DNA of 60,148 bases from Clostridium algoriphilum (GTDB lineage: Bacteria; Bacillota; Clostridia; Clostridiales; Clostridiaceae), in assembly GCF_020443705.1 (NCBI RefSeq), contig NZ_JAIZZK010000027.1, positions 1 to 60,148 on the forward strand. Reading direction: 5' to 3'. A program made the position numbers and the translations under genes. Numbering within the stretch: position 1 is the first letter of the stretch; every line of letters starts with the position of its first letter. The notes beneath the pieces were generated by a model. The model ran no database searches and was not told the origin of the DNA. It saw only the letters and a program-made list of their open reading frames with translations. This document shows, one piece after another, positions 25,307 to 35,079 of this stretch.

Positions 25307-25933
25307 TTATTTATGTCCATTGTATTTTATTAAAATATCCTCAATTTTTTTATTCTCACAAAGCTCTAAGGGAGTGTATCCTAAAGAATTTCTTGTGTTT
25401 ATATCAAAGCCTAAACTTATGAGAGCTTTTAAAAATTCTTCGAAATGTTCATCAAAGCAGTTAATATAATCATCATGAAGAAGTGTATTTTTATATTTGT
25501 CCTTTATATTAATATCCGCACCATATTTTACAAGAAGACTTAGAAGCTCCACAGAATAATTAAAGCTGCAGTAAAATACAGGAGTTTTACCGGAGATGTT
25601 AAATGCATTAACTTCGGCACCTTTTTTAAGCATCATAGTTATTACATCTATATGAGGTGTTATCCTTGCACAAAGTTTATGAAGAGGAGTTTCTAAGAAT
25701 TTACTATGATGGCTGTTAATATTAGCATTGTTATCTATTAAAAGCTCAATTATTTTAAAATAATTATTTTGACAATTATTAATAGTATAGTGAAGTATAC
25801 TTTCAGAATTAAAGTCAGAATTTGAATCTTTTTCTACATTCAAATAATTTTTTACTTCATCTATGTTGCCTTCTTGAATAGATCTATAAATTGATTTTGG
25901 TTCCCCGGAGAATATATTACCGAATATTTTCAT
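25307..25933 (-). CDS. Ankyrin-repeat protein
   Basis: A 208-residue soluble protein made mostly of ankyrin repeats: recognisable units include SILHYTINNCQNNYFKIIEL, TPLHKLCARITPHIDVITML, TPVFYCSFNYSVELLSLLVK, TLLHDDYINCFDEHFEEFLK and a last YTPLELCENKK. Ankyrin proteins mediate protein-protein contact; no enzyme domain or signal peptide is present. AGGAGG precedes the ATG. It is monocistronic by position and its partner is unknown. Confidence 0.85.
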   Translation of the reverse strand: MKIFGNIFSGEPKSIYRSIQEGNIDEVKNYLNVEKDSNSDFNSESILHYTINNCQNNYFKIIELLIDNNANINSHHSKFLETPLHKLCARITPHIDVITMMLKKGAEVNAFNISGKTPVFYCSFNYSVELLSLLVKYGADINIKDKYKNTLLHDDYINCFDEHFEEFLKALISLGFDINTRNSLGYTPLELCENKKIEDILIKYNGHK

Positions 25934-26214
25934 GTTGATTACCTCCTGTTAATTAAATATATTAGCACGCTTAAATATAAAAAAATATCAGTCTTTGGTG
26001 TTAGATCGTAGCTTTAAAATCAGTTTATTACTTTTATAATGTTATTTTAACATATTACCTAAAGTATTATGATAAAACAGTTGCAGAAATTGATATAGAT
26101 AATAAAACAATGAAAATTTGAGTGTAAATACGCGTTGAAATGCTTAACATATATAATGTTAAACGTAGAGCCTAGTTAGGTTCTATAATAATTATAGTAA
26201 AGGGGATTAGAATC

Positions 26215-26601
26215 TTGGTAAATAATAAATTACAAGGACATATTTTAGAAATTATTGATAAGCAAATGAGGGACAATGACCCTAAATGTACAAAAGAAGT
26301 TTTTGTTAAATTAATAGGTATTGGTTATGAACAAAACAATGCAAAAAAAATGATTGCAGTAATTTTAATAGAAGAACTATACTATATTATGAAAAATGAG
26401 GAGTTATTTAATGAAGAAAGGTATAGTAATAACTTAGCTAATATGTTAGAGCACAAAGATGAAGAAAATAAAGAAGAATTAGAAAAAATAATAAACGATG
26501 AAATAATTCAAAGTAAAATAACAAATGAAAATAAGATAGGTAGAAATTCTTTATGTTCATGTGGTAGTGGGAAGAAATATAAAAATTGTTGTGGCAAATA
26601 A
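26215..26601 (+). CDS. SEC-C motif (zinc-binding) protein
   Basis: A 128-residue protein with a helical N-terminal region (from about 1 to 95; [19 protein letters not shown]) and a C-terminal SEC-C zinc motif [18 protein letters not shown] motifs occur at the SecA tail and in many unrelated proteins that contact ribosomes or chaperones. The helical domain resembles that of small DUF1841-type proteins. Translation begins with TTG at 26215 after AAGGGGATT; no better ATG is near. A terminator follows. Confidence 0.8.
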   Translation: MVNNKLQGHILEIIDKQMRDNDPKCTKEVFVKLIGIGYEQNNAKKMIAVILIEELYYIMKNEELFNEERYSNNLANMLEHKDEENKEELEKIINDEIIQSKITNENKIGRNSLCSCGSGKKYKNCCGK

Positions 26602-26615
26602 AGATAAACAATATA

Positions 26616-26657
26616 ATAGAACCTCATCAAAAGTATTGATATTGGGTTCTACAGTTT
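26616..26657 (+). terminator. Terminator after the SEC-C gene
   Basis: TAGAACC pairs with GGTTCTA around an inner ATCAA/TTGAT stem, followed by CAGTTTTTA. Confidence 0.7.
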
Positions 26658-26772
26658 TTATAGTAGGAAAATAGTAAAACAAATTCCCTAATTCGACGAT
26701 GATGATTTTATCATTTTTTATTTTAATGAAAATTAAGAATCTAATCACCTAGGAGAAAAGGAGAATTGCTAA

Positions 26773-26823
26773 ATGATAAGAGGTAAAAAGGATAAAAATA
26801 AAAATAACAAAGGTACCATTTAA
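26773..26823 (+). pseudogene. Truncated small ORF abutting an IS relic
   Basis: AAAAGGAGAATTGCTA precedes an ATG opening a 16-codon lysine-rich frame (MIRGKKDKNKNNKGTI). It ends exactly where IS-derived sequence begins on the opposite strand, so it may be a gene start cut by the insertion. Confidence 0.3.
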
Positions 26824-26934
26824 GATTTCATACTCTTGTTCAGATGTATATTTAGTTCTTCTGGACATAAAAATGCTCCCCTTAAAAAGTAGATAAATTT
26901 TTATTTTTTAATCTGTCTACTTTAAGGGGAGCAT
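26824..26934 (-). mobile_element. IS relic: IS3-type terminal region and first codons of a transposase
   Basis: On minus, TGCTCCCCTTAAAGTAGACA, its inverted partner and then an ATG opening MSRRTKYTSEQEYEI look like the left end of an IS3-family element plus the start of OrfA; the rest is missing. The same end structure recurs at 45668-45752 (there MPKRTK then stop). It cannot move on its own. Confidence 0.6.
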
Positions 26935-26961
26935 ACCATTTGTTAGGCTAGTGCCTTTCTT

Positions 26962-27342
26962 TTACATGATTTTTACTGGTGTTCCTACAGGTACTAAATT
27001 GTAAAGCTCAATTATATTGTTGTTATAAGTTCTGATACATCCATTAGAAACCGCTTTGCCGATAGAACTTGGGTTATTAGTGCCATGAATTCCATAGTCT
27101 CCATTAGGAGCACTTAAACCTAACCATCTAGAACCAAAAGGCCCGCCTGGGTTATGAGCTTTATTTATAATTTTGAAATTTCCTTTGGGTGTAGGGGTAG
27201 AAGGTTTACCGACTGCTATAGGATATGTCTTAAATAACTTCCCTTCCTTGAATAAAGTTAACTTTCTGCTAGCAACATTAACGGTAATGGTGTATAGAGA
27301 AGCACGGTAGAGATCTTGTACGTTGAAATAGCGTATAAACAT
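26962..27342 (-). CDS. L,D-transpeptidase (YkuD domain)
   Basis: A 126-residue protein consisting of little more than a YkuD catalytic domain, which makes 3-3 (L,D) peptidoglycan cross-links or attaches proteins. The catalytic motif HGTNNPSSIG...SNGCIR is complete with His86 and Cys102. There is no signal peptide, LysM or membrane segment, so either it is exported by an unseen route or it is a short YkuD-only type. GGAGG precedes the ATG. It is separated from the IS relic by about 30 bases. Confidence 0.88.
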   Translation of the reverse strand: MFIRYFNVQDLYRASLYTITVNVASRKLTLFKEGKLFKTYPIAVGKPSTPTPKGNFKIINKAHNPGGPFGSRWLGLSAPNGDYGIHGTNNPSSIGKAVSNGCIRTYNNNIIELYNLVPVGTPVKIM

Positions 27343-27540
27343 ATTACCTCCAGATATAGATTAGTCTTGTTTATATTATGTTAAAAAATATAGATTGTGA
27401 AAATAATGAAACAAACTGGTGAGACAGCATATGGTATCAAGTTCACAAAATTTAAAAATGAATTATAATTCAAAAATATTATTTTTAAGGAAAATTACAG
27501 TATAATTAAACTACATTATAGTATTGAAAGGAGAATTAAC

Positions 27541-27980
27541 ATGGAAATAGGATCAGTTGCTGCTATGGGGGTATATATACTTATTTTGCTTTCAATAGGC
27601 TACTATTCTTACAGAAAAACAAACGATATTTCAGACTACATGATAGGTGGCAGAGGGCTTGGACCTATGGTAACAGCACTATCTGCTGGCGCAAGCGATA
27701 TGAGTGGCTGGATGATAATGGGGCTGGACCTGTTCTTTTACTAAGTCTTTATTGGAAGAAAATGACGAAATGGGGAGCTCTATCAGGTATGGTTGTGGGA
27801 GGTCTAACAGTTATTGTATGGATTGTTTCTGGATTATCTACTTATATATATGAAATGGTCCCAGGCTTTATATTATCGCTTATAGCTGTTATAGTTGTTA
27901 GCACTATAACTGAAAAACGAGAAGAGTCTATAAATAAGGAATTTAGGGAAATGGAAGAAATATTATCAAACTTTAAGTAA
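27541..27980 (+). pseudogene. putP: Sodium/proline symporter remnant with large internal deletion
   Basis: The first about 61 codons ([31 protein letters not shown]) are the N-terminus of a PutP-type sodium:solute symporter. At about 27722 the frame jumps to the PutP C-terminus ([20 protein letters not shown] ... YEMVPGFILSLIAVIVV). About 330 residues are missing and the two parts are out of frame, so it is inactive. A good ribosome binding site (AAAGGAG) still precedes the ATG. Confidence 0.88.
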
Positions 27981-28165
27981 AATATTGAGTTCTCTTGTAT
28001 ATACATAATCATGAAAATACATATCATCATGATGCTACTGCAAATACTCATACAGGCAATTGTTAAACACTATTTAGAAAAAAATTGTGCGTTAAAACAA
28101 TTTTAATATTAGAATTGTTTTAATGTATATTTGTGTCTTTTATATTTTCTACAGCAAAGCACTAA
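27981..28165. other. Intergenic region with a His-rich coding fragment
   Basis: Near 27999-28068 one frame reads HNHENTYHHDATANTHTGNC before a stop, a metal-binding-looking C-terminal fragment with no start. It may be gene debris. Nothing else is supported. Confidence 0.25.
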
Positions 28166-28213
28166 GAATGCTACATTCCTTTAAATTATCTTAAAAGGAG
28201 TGTAGCATTTTTA
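28166..28213 (+). terminator. Hairpin terminator
   Basis: ATGCTACATTCCTTT pairs with AAAGGAGTGTAGCAT with one mismatch and is followed by TTTTTATTT. It is the probable end of the former putP transcript. Confidence 0.75.
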
Positions 28214-28272
28214 TTTAACCTTCTTAACCATTTTACACAAAAGGTTAAGTTGATTATTAGTTGAAATGAATG

Positions 28273-29664
28273 CTATTTTAGTACTTTTCTTATAAGTTTC
28301 GTTCTATTTCCATAAGGAGGGAAAATAAGATTTATATCTATAGAAGTACTTTTCTTAAGTATACTTTTTATATGAGAGAAGGTTTCAAAACTATCCTTAC
28401 CATGATATGAACCCATTCCAGAATTTCCGACTCCACCAAAAGGCATATTAGAACTTGCAACATGTGATATAGTATCATTTATAGCGCCTCCTCCAAAGGA
28501 AATCCTGCTTAGGACTGTAGCTTCAACGTTTTTATCTTCTGTGAAAACGTATAGTGATAAAGGTTTCGGTCTATCATTTATTATTTCAATAACTTCTTCT
28601 AACTCTTCATATTCAAGTATTGGCATAATCGGCCCGAAGATCTCATCTTGCATAACAGCATCCTGCCAATTCACTTTATCAATAATTGTTGGTTCAATGT
28701 ACAAAGTACCGGCATTTGAATGTCCACCATAAATAATTTTGCTTTTATCCTTCTGAATTATTGCCGCCAATCTTTCAAATTGCCTTCTGTTTACAATTCT
28801 GCCATAATCACCGCTCTTAGAAGCATCCTCACCATAAAAACTTACCACGGTGCTTTTTAATTTTTCTATAAAACTTTCTTTTATAGATTTATGCACAAGT
28901 AAATAATCAGGAGCTATACAGGTTTGTCCTGTATTTATCAGTTTGCCCCATAATATTCTTTTAACAGCTAAATCTAAATTAGCAGTTCTATCCACTATTA
29001 CTGGACTTTTTCCACCAAGTTCAAGAGTTACAGGTACAAGGTTTTCAGCAGCTGCTTTCATCACTATTCTTCCAACAGGTACACTACCGGTAAAGAATAT
29101 ATAATCAAAGGGTAAACTTATAAGAGTTGAAGTAATCTCTTTTTCACCTTCAATAACACGTATATATTTTTCTTCAAAGGTTTCTTCAATGATTTTTTTT
29201 ACTAAATCTGAAACAGTAGACGTACTTTCAGAGGGTTTTAAAATAGCACAATTTCCAGCAGCTATAGCACCTACCAGAGGTTCAATTAAAAGTTGAAATG
29301 GATAATTATAAGGACCTATAATAAGCACTGTTCCATAGGGTTCATGCATAACATAACCCTTAGATGGAAATTGATGCAAGGGCGTTCTCACTTTTTTAGT
29401 CTTACCCCAATTCTTTGAATGTTTAATAAAATTACCTATGCTATCTAAAACAAAACCAATCTCAGTGCCGTAAGCTTCGAATTCACTTTTACCTAAATCC
29501 CTGTACAAGGCATTTATTATCTCTTTTTCATGTTTTCTTATTGTGTTTTTTAACCTCTTAAGTGCAGAGATTCTATAATCTATGTTCCTTGTTTCACCTG
29601 TATGAAAAAAAATATTTTGTTCGTTAAGCATACTTTGCGCTAAAGATTGGTCAATTATGTTCAT
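28273..29664 (-). CDS. Aldehyde dehydrogenase (class 3-like, NAD(P)+)
   Basis: Oxidises an aldehyde to its acid. The 463-residue protein has IIGPYNYPFQ (112-ish onward), the cofactor loop FTGSVPVG (191-198), the general base in LELGGKSP (Glu215) and the nucleophile in NTGQTCIAP (Cys249). A C-terminal hydrophobic patch (DINLIFPPYGNRTKLIRK) resembles class 3 / fatty-aldehyde enzymes such as YwdH. The start is the ATG 6 nt after GGAGG; the longer frame has no ribosome binding site. The substrate is unknown, with long-chain or aromatic aldehydes likely for this class. Transcribed alone. Confidence 0.9.
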   Translation of the reverse strand: MNIIDQSLAQSMLNEQNIFFHTGETRNIDYRISALKRLKNTIRKHEKEIINALYRDLGKSEFEAYGTEIGFVLDSIGNFIKHSKNWGKTKKVRTPLHQFPSKGYVMHEPYGTVLIIGPYNYPFQLLIEPLVGAIAAGNCAILKPSESTSTVSDLVKKIIEETFEEKYIRVIEGEKEITSTLISLPFDYIFFTGSVPVGRIVMKAAAENLVPVTLELGGKSPVIVDRTANLDLAVKRILWGKLINTGQTCIAPDYLLVHKSIKESFIEKLKSTVVSFYGEDASKSGDYGRIVNRRQFERLAAIIQKDKSKIIYGGHSNAGTLYIEPTIIDKVNWQDAVMQDEIFGPIMPILEYEELEEVIEIINDRPKPLSLYVFTEDKNVEATVLSRISFGGGAINDTISHVASSNMPFGGVGNSGMGSYHGKDSFETFSHIKSILKKSTSIDINLIFPPYGNRTKLIRKVLK

Positions 29665-29794
29665 ATTAAACCTCCATTCGATTATCAAATTATTGTTGAA
29701 CGAGACTATTTAAATTGAATTCATAAATTTAATTTACAATATCTTATAATCATTCTACCATTATCTAGTTAATTAGAATTTTAATTGTAAACAA

Positions 29795-29830
29795 AAAAAA
29801 TATAAGCACAGGCGAGATAGCCTGTGCCAT
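29795..29830 (-). terminator. Terminator of ftsH
   Basis: GCACAGGC pairs with GCCTGTGC over a 6-nt loop; on minus it is followed by a T-rich tract including T8. It begins about 10 bases after the ftsH stop. Confidence 0.85.
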
Positions 29831-29838
29831 ATTATTAA

Positions 29839-31638
29839 TTAGCTTCTTTCAAATATTTCTTGAAATTCAACTGCCTCAAGTTTTTCTTTTACTAAAAGCT
29901 CTTCAGCAACAGCATTAAGTTTACTTCTATTGTCAGTTAAAAGTGTCAATGCTTTTTCATATGCTTTGTCTATAAGTTTCTTTATCTCTTGATCTATTTT
30001 GTATGCGACTTCTTCACTATATTTTCTATCTTTGCCAATGTCTCTTCCAAGGAATACCTCGTCACCACCTGAACCAAACGCTATTGGTCCAAGAGTGTCG
30101 CTCATTCCATAGTCCATTACCATTTGTCTTGCTATCCCAGTTGCTCTTTCAATATCATTGCTAGCACCAGTACTTATATCTCCAATAACTAGTTTTTCTG
30201 CAACTCTACCACCTAGTAGGCCCACAATTTCATCTTCGAGTCTTGACCTAGACATGTATGATCTGTCTTCAGCTGGAAGACGCATAGTATAACCGCCAGC
30301 CCTTCCTCTTGGAACTATACTTATCTGGTGAACAGGATCTAACTTTGGAAGTAAATTCATTACAATTGCATGCCCTGCTTCATGATATGCTGTAAGCTTT
30401 CTATCATCCTCGCTTACTACTCTGCTTTTCTTTTCAGGTCCAGCCATTATTCTTGTAGCTGCTTCTTCAAGTTCTTCCATTCCTATAAGCTTTTTATTTC
30501 TTCGAACAGATAAAAGTGCTGATTCATTCATTAAGTTTTCAATGTCTGCACCTGTAAATCCAGGTGTTCTTTTCGCAAGAACGCTAAGTTTAACATCTGG
30601 TTCAAGATGCTTATTTTTAGAATGAACTGCAAAAATTTCTTCTCTACCTTTTCTATCAGGAACTCCAACAAGTATTTGTCTGTCAAATCTACCTGGTCTT
30701 AGTAATGCTGGGTCAAGTACATCTGATCTATTGGTAGCGGCAATCATTATTATGCCTTCATTTTCACCAAAACCATCCATCTCAACTAACAGTTGATTTA
30801 ATGTTTGTTCTCGTTCATCATTTCCTCCACCAACGCCTGCTCCTCTTTGTCTTCCAACAGCGTCAATTTCATCTATGAAAATTATACAAGGTGAATTCTT
30901 TTTTGCCTGCTCAAATAAATCTCGCACTCTAGAAGCTCCCACGCCTACAAACATTTCTACAAAGTCTGAACCTGAAATGCTGAAAAATGGGACTCCGGCC
31001 TCTCCTGAAATAGCTCTTGCAAGAAGTGTCTTCCCAGTTCCTGGAGGTCCTATAAGTAAAACTCCCTTTGGAATACGAGCACCCATTTCCATATATCTTT
31101 TAGGTTGCTTTAGGAAATCGACTATCTCTGCAAGCTCAGCTTTTTCTTCATCTGCTCCTGCAACATCATTAAAACTAACTTTTTTCTTATCTGGATCCAC
31201 AAGTTTTGCTTTGCTTTTACCAAACTTCATTACACCACCGCTTCCACCGGCACCCTTCGATTGTTTCATAAATATAAATCCAAATCCTACAAGCATTAAT
31301 ATGAATAGTAAATTAGGTAAAAACTGCAACCATACTAACGTACTGGATGGTTTTAGGTATGTTTCCTGAACAGCTGGATTCTTCGGATGATCTTTAATAA
31401 ACTGAAATAATCTAGTAGATGGAACAATAGTTTTATATGTAGTTCCATTTTTTAAAGTTCCCGAAACTGACATCTGATCTTCTTGAACCACGAAGCTTTT
31501 TATAGTATTATTTGTCCAATTGTTCTGAAATTGATTAAAATTAATAATTGTTGAAGTCTGATCTGTTTTAGCAAGCATAAATACTGCAATAATAACAAAA
31601 ATTATAGCCCAAACAGCAATACTTGATTTCTTTTTCAT
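29839..31638 (-). CDS. ftsH: ATP-dependent zinc metalloprotease FtsH
   Basis: A membrane AAA+ protease that degrades misfolded and regulatory proteins. The 599-residue chain has a first membrane segment (about 7-23), an external domain, a second segment (about 103-124), the AAA domain (Walker A GPPGTGKT 197-204, Walker B IIFIDE 252-257, arginine region LLRPGRFDR) and the zinc site HEAGH (419-423). The usual hpt-tilS neighbours are absent; a DUF2156 gene lies upstream. GAGAGGTG precedes the ATG. Confidence 0.96.
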   Translation of the reverse strand: MKKKSSIAVWAIIFVIIAVFMLAKTDQTSTIINFNQFQNNWTNNTIKSFVVQEDQMSVSGTLKNGTTYKTIVPSTRLFQFIKDHPKNPAVQETYLKPSSTLVWLQFLPNLLFILMLVGFGFIFMKQSKGAGGSGGVMKFGKSKAKLVDPDKKKVSFNDVAGADEEKAELAEIVDFLKQPKRYMEMGARIPKGVLLIGPPGTGKTLLARAISGEAGVPFFSISGSDFVEMFVGVGASRVRDLFEQAKKNSPCIIFIDEIDAVGRQRGAGVGGGNDEREQTLNQLLVEMDGFGENEGIIMIAATNRSDVLDPALLRPGRFDRQILVGVPDRKGREEIFAVHSKNKHLEPDVKLSVLAKRTPGFTGADIENLMNESALLSVRRNKKLIGMEELEEAATRIMAGPEKKSRVVSEDDRKLTAYHEAGHAIVMNLLPKLDPVHQISIVPRGRAGGYTMRLPAEDRSYMSRSRLEDEIVGLLGGRVAEKLVIGDISTGASNDIERATGIARQMVMDYGMSDTLGPIAFGSGGDEVFLGRDIGKDRKYSEEVAYKIDQEIKKLIDKAYEKALTLLTDNRSKLNAVAEELLVKEKLEAVEFQEIFERS

Positions 31639-31798
31639 CAGAGAACACCTCTCTTTCTAAATATACACTTAAATTTTTTTATGTTCTTGTCATTCACTTA
31701 TTGTATACTTAACACTATTAAAAAATTCTATTGATTTCATAATAGTGTCTATAAATATTATTAACTTATTAAAGTAGCCACTTTATCAGCAGTTGTTT

Positions 31799-32695
31799 CT
31801 AGAAGCTAAGAATGAATTTCTTCTCTAGTTTTAGAGGATAGTAGGACATTTTCGATTTTCTAAGTCCATCAATACCCAAGTCTTGTTCTCTATTTATTAT
31901 TTCTGCATTATTAAAACATTTATCTATTAATGTTTTTGCGATAAAACTATATATGCCATTTATATTTTTATCACCTTTTTCAATATGAATTACAGCAAGT
32001 TTTTCGTTCAAACTTTCACCAATACTAAATGCCGCTACTTTTCCATCAACATATACTGCTACTCCATTAAGATTTAATAAATTCATATTATTAATTATAT
32101 CCTTTATTGCCAGAAGTTCATAATAAAGTTTAATATTTTTTTCATTTGTTTCCTCATACCACCTTTCAGCGGCATGGCTAACATCCTTAATTACTCTTTC
32201 ATCACTTATGTCAACTACTTCATAATCGTAAGTCTTAATAAAAGCGTTGTAGTGATTCTTTTTTGAATGAAGCTTTTTACCTGAAAAAGTCATAAGTTTT
32301 TTAGCTTCATATAAATAATCAAAGTTATCTCTATCTTCTTCTATACAAAATTCGTTTTTTTCGTTAAGTAAAAGATTAAATTCCGCTATAAAGCTCTCCT
32401 CTAAATCTTTAAATAAATATTTCATATCATTTTCTTCTCTATATTCTTTTAATTTCTCTATAATCTCTCCTAAGTCTTCACTTACGTATCCTAAAGGCTG
32501 CATGAAATGATAGTTTCCATCAAAGTCCTTCTTTTTTAGTATAAGAGCTTGCTTATATATGGTATATTGAATATCACAGGCATCTTTCCAAATATATAGG
32601 CTTGTAAAAGAATATTCACAACTCAAGAATTTGTATGGAGAAATATATTTGTCTATACTGTTTTTATCTTCTAAACATAATTTTTTAAATATCAT
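31799..32695 (-). CDS. DUF2156 (phosphatidylglycerol lysyltransferase C-domain-like) protein
   Basis: A 298-residue soluble protein of the GNAT-like DUF2156 family, related to the catalytic domain of MprF. Seen: SPYKFLSCEYSFTSLYIWKD at the N-terminus, the KKLHSKKNHYNAF block, and the acceptor region VDGKVAAFSIGE ... INREQDLGIDGLRKSK ... YYPLKLEKKF. It lacks MprF membrane helices. The family may transfer aminoacyl groups; the acceptor is unknown. It lies upstream of ftsH in the same direction, about 160 bases away. Confidence 0.82.
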   Translation of the reverse strand: MIFKKLCLEDKNSIDKYISPYKFLSCEYSFTSLYIWKDACDIQYTIYKQALILKKKDFDGNYHFMQPLGYVSEDLGEIIEKLKEYREENDMKYLFKDLEESFIAEFNLLLNEKNEFCIEEDRDNFDYLYEAKKLMTFSGKKLHSKKNHYNAFIKTYDYEVVDISDERVIKDVSHAAERWYEETNEKNIKLYYELLAIKDIINNMNLLNLNGVAVYVDGKVAAFSIGESLNEKLAVIHIEKGDKNINGIYSFIAKTLIDKCFNNAEIINREQDLGIDGLRKSKMSYYPLKLEKKFILSF

Positions 32696-32850
32696 AGAAC
32701 TTCCACCCTTCGATTCCTATCGTTTATAAATGAGAGTATATCATAGCAAATAATAAAACACAATAGTTTCAAAACTATAATGTTCTGTTATGTTGAAAAA
32801 ATACTTTCATTGTGATATATTTATGGAAAACAGTGAATGGAGGTTAAGGG

Positions 32851-33489
32851 ATGGATATAATAAATAAATCCGATTTCATTGAAAATGTTGAAGGAAAAGT
32901 CCCAGGTAAGATTGGAAGACCTGTAGATAAACTGCGTGATCTAGCTATTCTTAGGGCTGCGTTGGAGCTTGTAGCGGAGAATGGGTATGATTCGGTCACC
33001 ATGGATTCTATTGCATTAAGGGCCCATGCAGGAAAAGCTACCTTATACCGTAGATGGAAATCTAAACCGTATCTTATAGCAGAAGCCATAAGATTCATGA
33101 TGCCTTGTGAGCAGAAGGTTGATACTGAACGCTGTGGAGACAAATTGAGAGATTATTTATGTGAATCACTTAGCATATATTTCGGGATAAGAGATGAGGT
33201 TAGGCAAAAGGTAATGCTGTCCATCGCAACAGCAATAAACAGAGATAAATTATTAGCCGAAGCACTCCACTTGGATTGCATAACCAATCAAACATTTATA
33301 TTTAGTGATGCCATAGAGTGTACCATAAATAAGAAATTAGAAAAACAACAATTGAAACTTCTCACAGATGTGGGTCCAGCATTATTATTTTATCAACTCA
33401 TAATTACTGGCGAACCCATTAAAATGAAATATGTAGAACATATTGTTGATCATTTAATAATTCCGCTTATAGAACTTAATAAAAAATGA
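32851..33489 (+). CDS. TetR/AcrR-family transcriptional regulator
   Basis: A 212-residue repressor with an N-terminal HTH (about 30-75: AILRAALELVAENGYDSVTM, HAGKATLYRRWKSKPYLIAE) and a C-terminal ligand domain of the TetR_C_11/16 type. GGAGGTTAAGGG precedes the ATG. It stands alone, not beside an efflux gene, so its target is not given by context. No clear dyad was recognised in its short promoter region. Confidence 0.88.
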   Translation: MDIINKSDFIENVEGKVPGKIGRPVDKLRDLAILRAALELVAENGYDSVTMDSIALRAHAGKATLYRRWKSKPYLIAEAIRFMMPCEQKVDTERCGDKLRDYLCESLSIYFGIRDEVRQKVMLSIATAINRDKLLAEALHLDCITNQTFIFSDAIECTINKKLEKQQLKLLTDVGPALLFYQLIITGEPIKMKYVEHIVDHLIIPLIELNKK

Positions 33490-33537
33490 AAAGCTCCCTT
33501 TCGAGAAATTAAATTTGTGATATAAATCATTAGCAAA

Positions 33538-33557
33538 CAAATTGTGTTCACAATTTG
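33538..33557. repeat. 20-bp palindrome, repeated at 45758
   Basis: CAAATTGTGTTCACAATTTG, perfect except for the central pair, preceded by AGCAAA. The same sequence occurs at 45758-45777. It lies between the TetR and DAHP synthase genes and may be part of a small dispersed repeat. Confidence 0.6.
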
Positions 33558-33606
33558 GATTATTGTTAAACGTAATAATAAATAAGTAAAGTGAGGAAAA
33601 TGTGAT

Positions 33607-34635
33607 ATGAGTATTAAATATATAAAAAAAATGCCTACTGCAAAGGAAATCATGGAAGAAATGCCTTTATCAAATCATATTAAAGATATCAAAAAAAGTA
33701 GAGACATTGAAATAAGGAAAGTTTTTGAGAATGAATCTGATAAGTTTCTCCTTATAATTGGACCATGCTCGGCTGATAACGAAGACTCGGTGTGTGAATA
33801 TATAGGAAAGCTTGCAGAAGTTCAGGAAAAAGTAAAAGATTCTATCATTATTATACCTAGAATTTATACAAACAAACCGAGAACTACGGGTGAAGGATAT
33901 AAAGGTATGGCATCTCAACCAGACCCAAGTAAAGAAGCTGATATGGATGCAGGATTAAGGGCCATTAGAAAACTTCATATAAAAGCACTAAGTGAATATC
34001 ACATGCCTGCTGCAGACGAAATGTTATATCCAGAAAATTATACATATCTTTCAGATTTATTAAGTTATCATGCAGTTGGAGCTCGCTCTGTAGAAAATCA
34101 GCAACATAGATTTGCCGTAAGTGGCATTGATATGCCTGTTGGCATGAAGAATCCAACTAGTGGAGATCTAACTGTAATGCTAAATTCCATTAAAGCTGCA
34201 CAGGATGGTCATACTTTTATATATAGTGGCTTTCAGGTTGAAACATCAGGAAACCCTCTTGCACATGCTGTTTTAAGGGGAGCTGTGGATTCTTATGGTA
34301 AAAACATCCCAAATTATCATTATGAAGATTTGATTAATATTGCTAAAGAATATGAAAAACAGCAACTTCTAAATACCTCTATTATTGTAGATACTAATCA
34401 TGCAAATTCAATGAAGCTTTATAAAGAGCAACCAAGAATAGCAAGAGAAGTGTTAATGAGTAGGAAAGATGACTCTCTACTTAAAAAAATGATAAAAGGA
34501 TTTATGATTGAAAGTTACATTGTAGAAGGTAAACAAGATGTAGGGTGTGGCACTTATGGTAAATCCATAACAGATGCATGTTTAGGATGGGAAGATACTG
34601 AAAAATTAATTTATTATATTGCTGAAAATTTATAG
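33607..34635 (+). CDS. 3-deoxy-7-phosphoheptulonate (DAHP) synthase, copy 1
   Basis: Joins PEP and erythrose-4-phosphate, the first step of aromatic amino-acid synthesis. A 342-residue class I (AroFGH-type) enzyme: LLIIGPCSADNEDSV (metal Cys), PRIYTNKPRTTGEGYKG (substrate loop), GARSVENQQHR and VDTNHANS. The N-terminal extension of about 45 residues is the part that sets feedback control in AroFGH enzymes. It starts MSIKYIKKMP after GTGAGGAAAATGTG. A paralogue about 90 percent identical (33 differences counted by eye) lies at 55683, with similar DNA just upstream (AATAAGTAAAGTGAGGAAA). Confidence 0.93.
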   Translation: MSIKYIKKMPTAKEIMEEMPLSNHIKDIKKSRDIEIRKVFENESDKFLLIIGPCSADNEDSVCEYIGKLAEVQEKVKDSIIIIPRIYTNKPRTTGEGYKGMASQPDPSKEADMDAGLRAIRKLHIKALSEYHMPAADEMLYPENYTYLSDLLSYHAVGARSVENQQHRFAVSGIDMPVGMKNPTSGDLTVMLNSIKAAQDGHTFIYSGFQVETSGNPLAHAVLRGAVDSYGKNIPNYHYEDLINIAKEYEKQQLLNTSIIVDTNHANSMKLYKEQPRIAREVLMSRKDDSLLKKMIKGFMIESYIVEGKQDVGCGTYGKSITDACLGWEDTEKLIYYIAENL

Positions 34636-34814
34636 AAGTTTTATGTAACAGCAAAAGTTTACTTTATAGAGCAATCTGTGGGGTAGGCTTTTTTTAGCTA
34701 ATTAAGTGCAGCGATGCCATCCATAGTCATGTATCCATCCAAAAATCCTTTTTAAACCACCTCCTTTTAAAATAAAAAAAGTTTAGCATTTTAATATTGT
34801 AAATTGAAGCAAAC
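34636..34814. other. Region after DAHP synthase with an orphan ribosome binding site
   Basis: On minus an AAAAGGAGGTGG site lacks a properly placed ATG; short frames behind it (such as MTMDGIAALN) are too weak to call. No strong terminator for the synthase was recognised. Confidence 0.3.
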
Positions 34815-34847
34815 AAAAAACACTATGATTTCTCATAGCATTTTTTT
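34815..34847. terminator. Bidirectional terminator
   Basis: CTATGA pairs with TCATAG inside flanking A and T runs (AAAAAACA ... CATTTTTTT). It serves the DAHP synthase side or the small minus gene at 34897. Confidence 0.65.
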
Positions 34848-34896
34848 AAGTGAAGATGAATAATTTTTCTCTAAAAGAACTCCAGAACGGAACCAG

Positions 34897-35079
34897 TTAA
34901 TAGCATTCTATATTAGTTTCATTATAATAGACTTTTAGGCAGTTACCATTTCTTAAATTAACTTTAATTGATATATCTTTTCCAGGTTCATTACATTCTT
35001 GAAACCCCGTAATAAGATCTTTGGATTGTTTGCTTTTCAATTCTAAATAGTCTTGAAATAATATTTCATGTTTATACAT
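34897..35079 (-). CDS. 60-residue protein, unknown
   Basis: Not recognised. ATG follows GAGGGGGATTTTAATA. The product (MYKHEILFQDYLELKSKQS ... ECY) is hydrophilic, with two Cys and a beta-rich second half (DISIKVNLRNGNCLKVYYN). It ends about 50 bases before a terminator. The ribosome binding site and terminator support a real gene. Confidence 0.55.
   Translation of the reverse strand: MYKHEILFQDYLELKSKQSKDLITGFQECNEPGKDISIKVNLRNGNCLKVYYNETNIECY

Noticed and set aside
34700-34770. Minus-strand AAAAGGAGGTGG site followed by a short frame (MTMDGIAALN or IFGWIHDYGW)
   Set aside because: No start codon at proper spacing and the frames are under 16 codons.
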